From BOKV01 sp049289295 (GTDB lineage Bacteria > Pseudomonadota > Alphaproteobacteria > Rhizobiales > Rhizobiaceae), in assembly GCA_049289295.1 (NCBI GenBank), contig JBATLL010000041.1, forward strand, positions 372,001 to 436,000: DNA of 64,000 bases, given 5' to 3'. Each line of letters starts with the position of its first letter. Within the stretch, counting starts at the first letter, position 1. Shown here one piece after another: positions 18,952-28,802 of the stretch. The translations under genes were made by a program, and so were the position numbers. Below the pieces are notes generated by a model. That model worked only from the letters and a program-made list of their open reading frames with translations, was not told the DNA's origin and ran no database searches.

Positions 18952-19839
18952 CTACACTTCCCTTTGGGGGATGTTGTAGAAGGTGTGCAGTTTCGTTTCA
19001 ATCTCACCTTCTTTGGTGATGCGACAAACGAGACAGGAATCGACACGAAGCCTAGTGTCAAAAACATCCTCGAAAACAATGCCAGCCCGAAGATAGATGT
19101 TCATCTTTCCAGACTTGAACTGCTCGATTTGCCTCGCATCAAAATTATTGATCATGTTCCCCATCTCCCCGTTATTAGGTGGTATGGAGAACGGGTCTAT
19201 GTCATGCCGGAATACATTGAAAATCTCGAAGGCATCGTGCATTTCGCCAAATTTTTCGGGATGGCACAATCCGCCAGTGGCAAAGGATCGGCAGTTTTTA
19301 GCAGGGCTGCTTCCGCTGTTTCGCCAAACAAAACGAACCTTCAAAGGGTCGTCTCCAGATTCTTTGCCAAATATGAATTCGGGTTGATCAGCCCAGACGT
19401 AAGCCCGAGTCTGCGCCTCGCCAATTCGGCGAGTGATGGCAACAGTCTCTTGGGCAGCTTTGTTAGCTTGTCTAGTCAAAAGGAGAGTGTAAATCAGCAG
19501 GACCGTGCCAGCCGCGACAAGCAGTGTGGAATAGAACGTATAGTCCCGCATGTCTTGCGTGGCTTCGTTCATCGCTTGTGTAGCGGAGTTCATTCCCTGT
19601 TGGGCGGCAAGATCGTCTATCTCCCGTTGCTCGGATTCTTTTGCGCGGCGCTCGTTGGTATCGGATGCGGATTGGCTTTCGATAATTTCAATCGGCAGCG
19701 GAATAGGAAAAACCTGGGGTGTGGCCTGTTGCTGACTTGCTTGCCCATTGGGATTATCAGTTTGCTCTTGGGCTTGCCCTAGGTTGGATAAAATACAAAA
19801 GCTAACAATTAGCACTGCATATCCAAAGCATTTAAGCAT
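18952..19839 (-). CDS. Exported/membrane protein of unknown function (island)
   Basis: The 295-residue product has an N-terminal hydrophobic signal (MLKCFGYAVLIVSFCILSNL), a Gln/Asn-rich spacer, a short coiled-coil-like stretch (residues about 65-100), one membrane helix (about 102-121) and a C-terminal domain of about 160 residues. The segment LTRQANKAAQETVAITRRIGE-AQTRAYVWAD occurs in many alphaproteobacterial accessory-region proteins, but no function is known. The ATG at 19839 is 34 bp after the DUF6471 stop codon; a longer start at 19950 would overlap that gene by 77 bp. The opposite strand is also open, but its product looks like nothing known. It probably forms an operon with DUF6471. 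Confidence 0.65.
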   Translation of the reverse strand: MLKCFGYAVLIVSFCILSNLGQAQEQTDNPNGQASQQQATPQVFPIPLPIEIIESQSASDTNERRAKESEQREIDDLAAQQGMNSATQAMNEATQDMRDYTFYSTLLVAAGTVLLIYTLLLTRQANKAAQETVAITRRIGEAQTRAYVWADQPEFIFGKESGDDPLKVRFVWRNSGSSPAKNCRSFATGGLCHPEKFGEMHDAFEIFNVFRHDIDPFSIPPNNGEMGNMINNFDARQIEQFKSGKMNIYLRAGIVFEDVFDTRLRVDSCLVCRITKEGEIETKLHTFYNIPQREV

Positions 19840-19873
19840 TTTGTCTACCCACCCAAATACACTCTTGGGTAGC

Positions 19874-20113
19874 TTACAGGCGAATTTCCCTTTCGCCAAT
19901 CGCTTCAAAGCATAGAAGAAAAAACGCAGCACTAAAGCCGCCACGAGCAATCTTGTTATTCAAATTCTTCTCGGTTTCCTGAACGCCAAGTTCACTTAGT
20001 TTTCCAGCCAATTGAGCGTAGGTAATTCCCTTACGCTTCAATTCCCCTTTCAGAAGATTTTTGGCCTTCAGTTCGTATTCCTGGTTCACAGGATCAGCTT
20101 TGCGTGGTGCCAT
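19874..20113 (-). CDS. DUF6471 small helix-turn-helix-like protein
   Basis: This 79-residue basic protein matches DUF6471, which has the pattern AKNLLKGELKRKGITYAQLA, then a LxxxGVxETExNLxNKIxRGGFSAAFF segment. The layout of short helices (TYAQLAGKLSELG) resembles a DNA-binding helix-turn-helix, and the family is found in mobile elements. The ATG at 20113 has AAAGG eight bases upstream. It is divergent from the transposase across a 113-bp region full of repeated GGGTATA motifs (see 20132-20220), so it is the likely binder of that region. The function as repressor is inferred. Confidence 0.75.
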   Translation of the reverse strand: MAPRKADPVNQEYELKAKNLLKGELKRKGITYAQLAGKLSELGVQETEKNLNNKIARGGFSAAFFLLCFEAIGEREIRL

Positions 20114-20131
20114 TGTGTAGCCTTTCGTAAA

Positions 20132-20220
20132 ATACCCTCATATTTAGGGGTATACACCCTTGACATTAACGATACAAGTCCTCATATACGGGGTATAACA
20201 CCATCGTATTTGAGGGTATA
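20132..20220. promoter_or_regulatory. Divergent promoter region with repeated operator-like motifs
   Basis: Three direct repeats occur: CATATTTAGGGGTATA (20139-20154), CATATACGGGGTATA (20183-20197) and CGTATTTGAGGGTATA (20205-20220). Their starts are 44 and 22 bp apart, so all lie on the same helix face. The first also sits in an inverted repeat (ATACCC at 20132-20137, GGGTAT at 20148-20153). A promoter toward the transposase is visible: TTGACA at 20160-20165, 17-bp spacer, CATATA at 20183-20188, with repeat 2 covering the -10. A repressor bound here would control both divergent genes. Confidence 0.6.
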
Positions 20221-20226
20221 TCGAAA

Positions 20227-21189
20227 ATGGCACAGCACTTTCTCCTTTCAGCGGCAGCCCGCACACTCTCCCTCAAGTCAATCTACAAGGGCGGTGAAGA
20301 CGCGGCATATCAGACATTCCGCAAGATGCGCTGGCAGGACACCCAGGGCGAAGCGGTTTGCCCGCGTTGTGGCTGCACAGAAACCTATGACATTGCCACC
20401 CGTCGCAAGTTCAAATGCGTTGCCTGCCATCACCAGTTTTCGGTAACATCCGGCACCATCTTCGCCAGCCGCAAGATGGCCTTTGTTGATCTGCTTGCCG
20501 CGATCTGCATTTTCGTGAATGGCGCAAAGGGCATTTCATCCCTCCAGCTTTCCCGCGATCTGGACTGCCAATACAAGACGGCCTTTGTCCTGTCTCACAA
20601 GCTGCGTGAAGCCATGAGCGCGGAAGTCCATACCGGCGAAACACTGGACGGCCACGTTGAAGTGGACGGCGCTTATTTTGGCGGTCATATCCGCCCGCAC
20701 AACGTCGCCAGCAAGCGCGTTGATCGTCGCCTTAAGAAGCACCAGACCGGCAACCGTCGCGTTGTGGTGGCCTTCCGTGAACGTCTTGGCCGCACTCTCC
20801 CATTCGTGACCAAGTCGGAAGCGGAAGGCGTACAGTTGGCAATCGAGAACGTTGACCGCACCGCTACCATGTCAGCCGATGAAGCCTCTCATTGGGATCA
20901 GCTTCATGCCGGTTGGATCATTGACCGGATCAACCACAGCGAAGCCTACAGCGACCACGGCAAGCACACCAACATGGTTGAAAGCTTCTTCTCCCGCCTA
21001 CGCCGCATGGTGCAAGGCCAGCATCATCGTGTTTCACCACGCTACCTGCACCAGTATGCAAACCACGCTGCATGGCTTGAAGACAACCGCCGCCGCTCCA
21101 ATGGCGCGAACGCAATGGGCGTGATCGAACTGGCGATGGCTTCGCCAGTTAGCCGGACGTGGGCGGGGTATTGGCAGCGGGCGGCGTAA
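20227..21189 (+). CDS. IS1595-family (ISXO2-like) transposase
   Basis: The 320-residue protein has an N-terminal zinc ribbon (CPRCG near residue 41 and CVACH near 64) and an ISXO2-type DDE domain: first Asp in HVEVDGAYFGG (about 147), second in SADEASHWDQL (about 223) and the third acidic residue in HTNMVESFFSRLRRM (about 259). Length is normal for the family. The ATG at 20227 lacks a ribosome binding site but lies about 30 bases after a promoter. No terminal inverted repeats could be matched around the gene, so this may be a transposase gene carried as cargo or an IS with decayed ends. Confidence 0.88.
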   Translation: MAQHFLLSAAARTLSLKSIYKGGEDAAYQTFRKMRWQDTQGEAVCPRCGCTETYDIATRRKFKCVACHHQFSVTSGTIFASRKMAFVDLLAAICIFVNGAKGISSLQLSRDLDCQYKTAFVLSHKLREAMSAEVHTGETLDGHVEVDGAYFGGHIRPHNVASKRVDRRLKKHQTGNRRVVVAFRERLGRTLPFVTKSEAEGVQLAIENVDRTATMSADEASHWDQLHAGWIIDRINHSEAYSDHGKHTNMVESFFSRLRRMVQGQHHRVSPRYLHQYANHAAWLEDNRRRSNGANAMGVIELAMASPVSRTWAGYWQRAA

Positions 21190-21200
21190 GGGTTTGTTAT

Positions 21201-21262
21201 TATTGACATATGTCTAACACGCTGAATCTATTGACGGAATCAGTTCAAGTCACTATATTGAC
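21201..21262 (+). promoter_or_regulatory. Strong promoter for a leaderless antitoxin mRNA
   Basis: TTGACG (21231-21236), a 17-bp spacer and TATATT (21254-21259) form a near-consensus sigma-70-type promoter. The ATG of the Panacea protein begins at 21266, only seven bases after the -10, so transcription should start at or next to the start codon. TATTGAC occurs three times (21201, 21229, 21256; spacing 28 and 27 bp), and GACATATGTC (21205-21214) is a perfect palindrome. These are possible autoregulatory sites. Confidence 0.65.
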
Positions 21263-21265
21263 AAT

Positions 21266-21823
21266 ATGATGCATGGCTTCAACGAAAAGCTGGTCGCCCA
21301 AATTGCCGCCTTTTTCATTGGCAAACAGGGCGGCGATATCCCTGTGCTTAAACTGACCAAGCTAATTTATTTGGCAGACAGGGAGAGCATGGCACAGACT
21401 GGCTATCCCATTACAAATGACCACTTTGTTTCTATGCCGCACGGACCGGTCAATTCGCTTACGCTGAACTTTGTTGACGGAAATTTTTCATCACGCGAAT
21501 GGAGCGAGCTGATTAGTGACCGGGCTAATTATTCAGTAGGTCTTTCCCGCGAAATTACGGACGGCGACTTAGACGAATTGTCCGCAGCGGACTTGGACGC
21601 CATGGAAAAGGTGTGGCGAGACTTCGGCCATATGGACAAATGGGAAATCCGTGATTGGACCCATGACAATTGCCCGGAATGGGAAGACCCAAACGGAAGC
21701 TGTAATCCGATACCACACGAACGTGTGCTGAAATATCTCGGAGTTGAAGGCGCAGACGAACTTGCCGATGAAATACGTTCCGAGAGACGGGTTGAAGACA
21801 TCTTTGCTCAATTGAGAGCTTAG
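21266..21823 (+). CDS. Panacea-domain (SocA/DUF4065) antitoxin-like protein
   Basis: The 185-residue protein carries the Panacea/SocA signature: KLTKLIYLADRESM near residue 33, then YPITNDHFVSMPHGPVNS (about 47-64), followed by acidic helical segments. The family includes SocA of Caulobacter and PanA antitoxins, which neutralise a great variety of toxins encoded next door. The next gene begins 6 bp after this stop codon. The message is probably leaderless (promoter -10 ends at 21259). Family assignment is confident; its role as antitoxin is inferred from context. Confidence 0.82.
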   Translation: MMHGFNEKLVAQIAAFFIGKQGGDIPVLKLTKLIYLADRESMAQTGYPITNDHFVSMPHGPVNSLTLNFVDGNFSSREWSELISDRANYSVGLSREITDGDLDELSAADLDAMEKVWRDFGHMDKWEIRDWTHDNCPEWEDPNGSCNPIPHERVLKYLGVEGADELADEIRSERRVEDIFAQLRA

Positions 21824-21829
21824 TGCGTC

Positions 21830-22219
21830 GTGGTCTATTCAGGAATGTCATTCCTGATGCCATCCGGCACATACCATAATCCCAACCAAAAACATTTGTT
21901 TGTTGTTTGCACAGACCCTGATAATGCTGGAAACGTGTTGATCGTTTCTATTTCTTCTTGGAAGAGTCATCTCTGCGATGCAACGTGCAAGCTGGAGAAC
22001 GGGTGCCACCCGTTCATTGCTCAAGAAAGTTACGTTCTCTACCGAAAAAGCAGGGTTGAACCGGCAAGCGCCATTGAAAAAGGAATAAGAACCGGAACCT
22101 TGGTTCAAAAAGACGATTTTGGCGCAGAACTGGTGGGTAGAATGCTTTCCGGTGTTTTGGCGTCAAAACAAACGCCTTGGAAGATTTCTAAATATGTAAA
22201 GGCTTTGGCTAAACGTTAG
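21830..22219 (+). CDS. Candidate toxin partner of the Panacea protein
   Basis: The 129-residue product begins with a GTG at 21830, six bases after the antitoxin stop codon; an ATG at 21845 is also possible. It is predicted to be largely beta: a PSGTYHNPNQKHLFVVCTDP segment, VLIVSISSW, CHPFIAQESYVLYRKSRV and a C-terminal helical tail. The strand order and the HPFI-xxSYVxY motif loosely resemble PemK/MazF-type RNase folds, though the match is too weak to assign catalytic residues. Placement directly after a Panacea gene is the main argument for a toxin role. Confidence 0.5.
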   Translation: MVYSGMSFLMPSGTYHNPNQKHLFVVCTDPDNAGNVLIVSISSWKSHLCDATCKLENGCHPFIAQESYVLYRKSRVEPASAIEKGIRTGTLVQKDDFGAELVGRMLSGVLASKQTPWKISKYVKALAKR

Positions 22220-22242
22220 ATCGCACGAAGATTCCGCACAGT

Positions 22243-22671
22243 CTAAACCCGCCAAACCCAATCGCCATTGACATTATCGCATCGAAGGCCGTAGCGCGCC
22301 TTGATCTTGCTGGCGTGTTTCCCGATCTTGTCGGCAAGGGCAATCATGAAGCGCTTGTCTTCGGCGTTCCAAGCCTTGTCGCTTGCGATGCGAAAGGCGA
22401 TCTCCCCGATGGTCAGCCCGTCCTTGTTCATGCGCAGATGGGTCAGCATGAGCCTTCCCAATTCGCCACGATGAAACAGGCCAGCCGTGCCGGTGGTCTT
22501 GGCGCGGAATCGGATGTTGGGAACGTCATAGCCCATGATCGCCAGCGTTGCGTCTATATGGGTCAGGTCGCACTTGGCTTTCGATACCTGGGCTTCCCAA
22601 TGATTGATCTGCCCGGCGATTTCAGACCGACGGCGCATGAGCGCGTGATAGGTGGGGCTGTTGGTATCCAT
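22243..22671 (-). CDS. Small protein with coiled coil and winged-helix-like tail (island, unknown)
   Basis: The 142-residue protein has an N-terminal coiled-coil helix (RRRSEIAGQINHWEAQVSKA, residues about 13-32), a DLTHIDATLAIMG stretch, and a C-terminal part (about 70-140) with a GLTIGEIAFRIA segment resembling a winged-helix turn. Similar small proteins (two helices ending in HIDATL, then a HTH-like domain) occur in alphaproteobacterial mobile DNA without known function. It is convergent with the candidate toxin gene. A DNA-binding role is possible but unproven. Confidence 0.5.
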   Translation of the reverse strand: MDTNSPTYHALMRRRSEIAGQINHWEAQVSKAKCDLTHIDATLAIMGYDVPNIRFRAKTTGTAGLFHRGELGRLMLTHLRMNKDGLTIGEIAFRIASDKAWNAEDKRFMIALADKIGKHASKIKARYGLRCDNVNGDWVWRV

Positions 22672-22970
22672 GGATTCACATTAGCGGAATCCGGTGGTAG
22701 TTTCAGGATAGGTGTTGGTGCGTTTGATACATAAGGCCGCTGCGGACAACAGTGCGAGGATGATAGGGGGAGGTTTGGAGTGCGGGGATAGATTTTTTGA
22801 AGGTGGGCCGTGGGTCAGAGACTGTTTTCACCTCACGATCCATGGGAAGGCACTTAAGTACCAAATAAAATGATGCCTAGAATTGGAAAAACAATATGCG
22901 CAACACAGGCAACAGTGAGTCCTTCAATGGAAACGGATTTTATGATATTTAGGCAGTATTTTGAATAAAA
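22672..22970. other. Gap between island cargo modules; composition switch
   Basis: No gene is supported in these 299 bp. The left part must hold the promoter of the small protein gene at 22243-22671. Near 22850 the base composition switches from GC-rich to AT-rich and stays so to about 25435. That change marks the left edge of the SIR2/NTPase cassette. No repeat or terminator is evident. Confidence 0.5.
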
Positions 22971-24494
22971 TTATAAATCTCCTGTCGCTGACGCGTAACC
23001 TTCTACCATTTCAATGGCATAATTAATATCATATGCGAGGTTTTCCAATATATAATCCCTGTCATTGCTATTTTTTATGGGATGAGCTATTGACCTAAAT
23101 ATATTCAAGATGGCCAAATATTTTCTCAATTCAACCGAATTATATAGTATCTGACTTTTATTAGCCAGATCACATATATTCCTTATTGATCGAATTGCGT
23201 ATGTTGCATGTTTCGTTTCGTCCAACATACTCCGCAATCTATTAGATAATAAGAGAAATTCATCGTAATCTACTACTATTCCATCTCTCAAAGACAACTG
23301 GCATAACAATCTAAAATTCTGAGTGTCAATTTGCTCGGTCCGATAATTACGGTTCATCTGAAATGCGTGAAAATAGGCTTTCTTTATTAGAGCTTTCGAT
23401 TCGTCTAGGTCTCCATTGTCCATATGTGCAATCATGAACTGCAACCAAAATAGCGGCTCTTTATCGACGCCCTCAACAGATTTTATTTGATTGTAGAAAT
23501 CAATTATCTTTTGAGATTGTTTTTCCGATGGATCCGAAAATTTTCTTAGCTCACGAAAATTGATCAATTTTGGTAATGTAGATCGGTAGAGAAGATACTC
23601 CTTTTTTGGTCCAATTATTAGGATAATTTTTCTTAAGAAATTCAGCACTCGATCGATATCAAACAATTTTGTCAATATTATTTCAGCAATAATAGGTGAA
23701 GAAAATTCAATGCTACTTGAACCAAATACAATATAATCCCGTACCTGAGCAGATAGCCTTCTTTGGAACGAGTATGGGTCCAATTCAGTAAAATGCTGCA
23801 ATGTTTCTGGAGTTACAAATATTCCACTGTATTTATTAATTAGCATTAATGTAACAAAGTCCTTTTCTTCTTCCTTATAATTGTTTGGGTCAAGTTCTCT
23901 TTCTAATATTTGCATTATGTGTGGTTGATTTATCACTTCTAATATCAAATCTCTGACACTCTTGCTTCTTCTATTTTTGTTGCTGGCAACAATCCCTGCT
24001 GCCATCAATGAGTGATAATAATCATCAAGCTTATTTGGGTCGGACTCATCTGAATTAATTACAGTATATTCTTCGCCAAAGTTCCTTTGAATTTCCTGCG
24101 CATTGAGATCGAGTTCTCCACTTCTTAGTTCACAGATAACGGGCATTTTCTTGGATCGAATAAGACGAACTACGCTCTCGAAACCGAATAATTTTTCAAA
24201 AATAAAAATCGGCTTATGTATCTTTGTACAAATATAATCGATTTCGTCTTCTATTGACTTATATTCGATCTGAGGTTTTAAGTGAAATGATTGATAGCCT
24301 CTTCCGTGAATCAAGTATGACAAATTCCGTATGAAAATACTTTTTCCGGAGCCTACCTTTCCGGTAATTATCACAATTCCACTGTTCTTGATTTTTTGGG
24401 CCGATTCATCCAGTTTTTTTGCGTCTGTAAAATGATATCTTCCGGTGTCAATGTTGGCGGCCATTAAAGCTTCATCTAGCCTGCCTTTCACCAA
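22971..24494 (-). CDS. P-loop NTPase, STAND/AAA-like, partner of SIR2-like protein
   Basis: The 507-residue product has a Walker A, GKVGSGKS (45-52), near its start. A hydrophobic strand, PIFIFE (95-100), stands where Walker B belongs but ends in Glu-Lys instead of Asp-Asp/Glu; a further strand, MPVICELRSGE (117-127), may be sensor 1. A helical domain follows to about 290, and a helix-rich C-terminus could be a TPR-like sensor. There is no ATG or ribosome binding site at the start: it would be TTG at 24494, with ATG at 24464 as alternative. The frame is continuous with the SIR2 gene except for one TAA. Very AT-rich, foreign composition. Probable sensor/ATPase part of an anti-phage system. Confidence 0.65.
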   Translation of the reverse strand: MVKGRLDEALMAANIDTGRYHFTDAKKLDESAQKIKNSGIVIITGKVGSGKSIFIRNLSYLIHGRGYQSFHLKPQIEYKSIEDEIDYICTKIHKPIFIFEKLFGFESVVRLIRSKKMPVICELRSGELDLNAQEIQRNFGEEYTVINSDESDPNKLDDYYHSLMAAGIVASNKNRRSKSVRDLILEVINQPHIMQILERELDPNNYKEEEKDFVTLMLINKYSGIFVTPETLQHFTELDPYSFQRRLSAQVRDYIVFGSSSIEFSSPIIAEIILTKLFDIDRVLNFLRKIILIIGPKKEYLLYRSTLPKLINFRELRKFSDPSEKQSQKIIDFYNQIKSVEGVDKEPLFWLQFMIAHMDNGDLDESKALIKKAYFHAFQMNRNYRTEQIDTQNFRLLCQLSLRDGIVVDYDEFLLLSNRLRSMLDETKHATYAIRSIRNICDLANKSQILYNSVELRKYLAILNIFRSIAHPIKNSNDRDYILENLAYDINYAIEMVEGYASATGDL

Positions 24495-24545
24495 AAGGTC
24501 GAATACGTCATTATATTCAGGTGTTGACGCGCTTCTCTTGTCTTT

Positions 24546-25358
24546 TTAAGGTTCACTAATACGAAAATTCTTTAATTTATGTAAGTCTGGCTGCTCTTCA
24601 TTAGTGTTGACCGCGAATTCTATCTCAATTTTTGCAGCATCTATCCCAATTGGATATACATCCCCGTAAGCAGAAAGTAATTTGATATCCATTTCATCCG
24701 AGTCAGGACCAATAATAAAGGTCGACTTCGATTTTATATCTGGATCAGACAACAAGATTGACTGAATATGATGGTCTCGGTTTGAGAAGCCGATAAATAT
24801 TACATTTCTACTGAATCTAATGTCGCTTTGTAATTGAAGTAGCCAAGGGCTGCGTTGTATCATTAGTTTTGCGTAACTTCTGTCATTTAGTACTATACAC
24901 TCGTCTAATTTTTCGTTTTCAATTGAGCCAATATAACCGTGCAAATGAATCAGTGATCTATATAGGATGCGTTTCGGTACGGGATCCAACAAATTAAAAT
25001 TTTGTGACAACGATGCCCGCAAACATTTTTCGACGCAATCGTCATAATTTACGGTGTATATTCGTTTCCACTGATATTTCAATATTTCTGCTTGTGAGTT
25101 TGTAGGAGTTTTACATCTAAACAAATCGCGTAATAAGTCGCGGACTGATTTGCTATCTTCTAGAATTGCGAGTTCAGCGAGCTCTTTAAATCCCCTATCA
25201 AGATCGGTGGAGCCCGTAATACTCCGAAGACCACTTTCGAGAGCATTCAAGTCACCTAACCGAATATCAGTTGGATCGCTAGAATACCTCGTAGCGCCGT
25301 GATTGAATCCCGATCCTAGAAATAGGATTGTATTGTGGGGGTTAAATCTATTAATCAT
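24546..25358 (-). CDS. SIR2-like NADase domain protein (defence effector candidate)
   Basis: The 270-residue protein is a SIR2-like (SIR2_2 type) domain: LFLGSGFNHGA (12-22) as the NAD-binding glycine loop, TVNYDD (102-107) with Asn104, LHG with His140 as probable catalytic base, and IFIGFSNRDHH (187-197) as the late Rossmann motif. In ThsA, DSR and Avs5-type systems the equivalent Asn and His are needed for NAD hydrolysis that kills or arrests phage-infected cells. It ends at a TAA, after which the same frame continues for 17 sense codons into the NTPase. It is AT-rich, has no clear ribosome binding site, and starts 79 bp from the uvrB stop codon. Confidence 0.8.
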   Translation of the reverse strand: MINRFNPHNTILFLGSGFNHGATRYSSDPTDIRLGDLNALESGLRSITGSTDLDRGFKELAELAILEDSKSVRDLLRDLFRCKTPTNSQAEILKYQWKRIYTVNYDDCVEKCLRASLSQNFNLLDPVPKRILYRSLIHLHGYIGSIENEKLDECIVLNDRSYAKLMIQRSPWLLQLQSDIRFSRNVIFIGFSNRDHHIQSILLSDPDIKSKSTFIIGPDSDEMDIKLLSAYGDVYPIGIDAAKIEIEFAVNTNEEQPDLHKLKNFRISEP

Positions 25359-25436
25359 TTGTATAAACCGTTCATTATTTGATCAGTGCAGAACTACATT
25401 ACAATCGAATCATGTGCATGAATAGCATTTTTTAAC

Positions 25437-28274
<2,838 letters not shown>

Positions 28275-28424
28275 GGGGCGAATATGGAGGTTCGCACTCC
28301 AAATGGAAAGGGCAGGGAAGCCCGGGATTGTCAGCACTCCTGACAGCTGTGTGTCAGTAGGCTTCAACAGGTCATGGTACCTGACCACGAGACTGCTTCT
28401 AGGTCGACATCAGGTTGGATCAGG

Positions 28425-28703
28425 TCAGACGAACAGCGGCTCAAGCATCAGGGCGAGCAGGCCCAGAATGATCGGGCTGGCGGCGAGAATGATGGTGCAG
28501 GCCGGCCGCAGTTTCGAGGAAAGGACCCATGCGGCTATTGGCGCGGCGATACAAATCACGATCATTGCAATGAAAGCCAGGATATCCCCGACATGATCGC
28601 CCCGGCCATTCACGCCTTCGAGCACGAAGCCCGACACGGCGACCAGAAGCGTTGCAATTGCAAAGTCAATGACAGTGACGGTGATGAGAAACGGGCGAAT
28701 CAT
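28425..28703 (-). CDS. Small polytopic membrane protein, unknown
   Basis: A 92-residue protein with three hydrophobic segments (residues about 3-26, 38-58 and 66-88) separated by a short polar loop with GRGDHVGD. The ATG at 28703 places the first helix directly after MIRPF; in-frame starts at 28727 and 28739 (GTG) are possible, none with a strong ribosome binding site. No family is recognised. It sits alone, upstream of nothing co-directional within 60 bp. Confidence 0.5.
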   Translation of the reverse strand: MIRPFLITVTVIDFAIATLLVAVSGFVLEGVNGRGDHVGDILAFIAMIVICIAAPIAAWVLSSKLRPACTIILAASPIILGLLALMLEPLFV

Positions 28704-28802
28704 CGATTCTTGATATCGCGGGGTCATTGTCCGCGCCACCAGTCGCCAGTTGCAGAGGCTGGAAGGCCAAAGCGACCAGTTGCACCGGAAACGTGTGTTT
28801 TC

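Noticed and set aside
18895..19782. Long plus-strand open frame antisense to the island membrane protein
   Set aside because: The minus-strand product has a signal sequence and a recognisable recurrent segment, so the plus-strand frame is a shadow.
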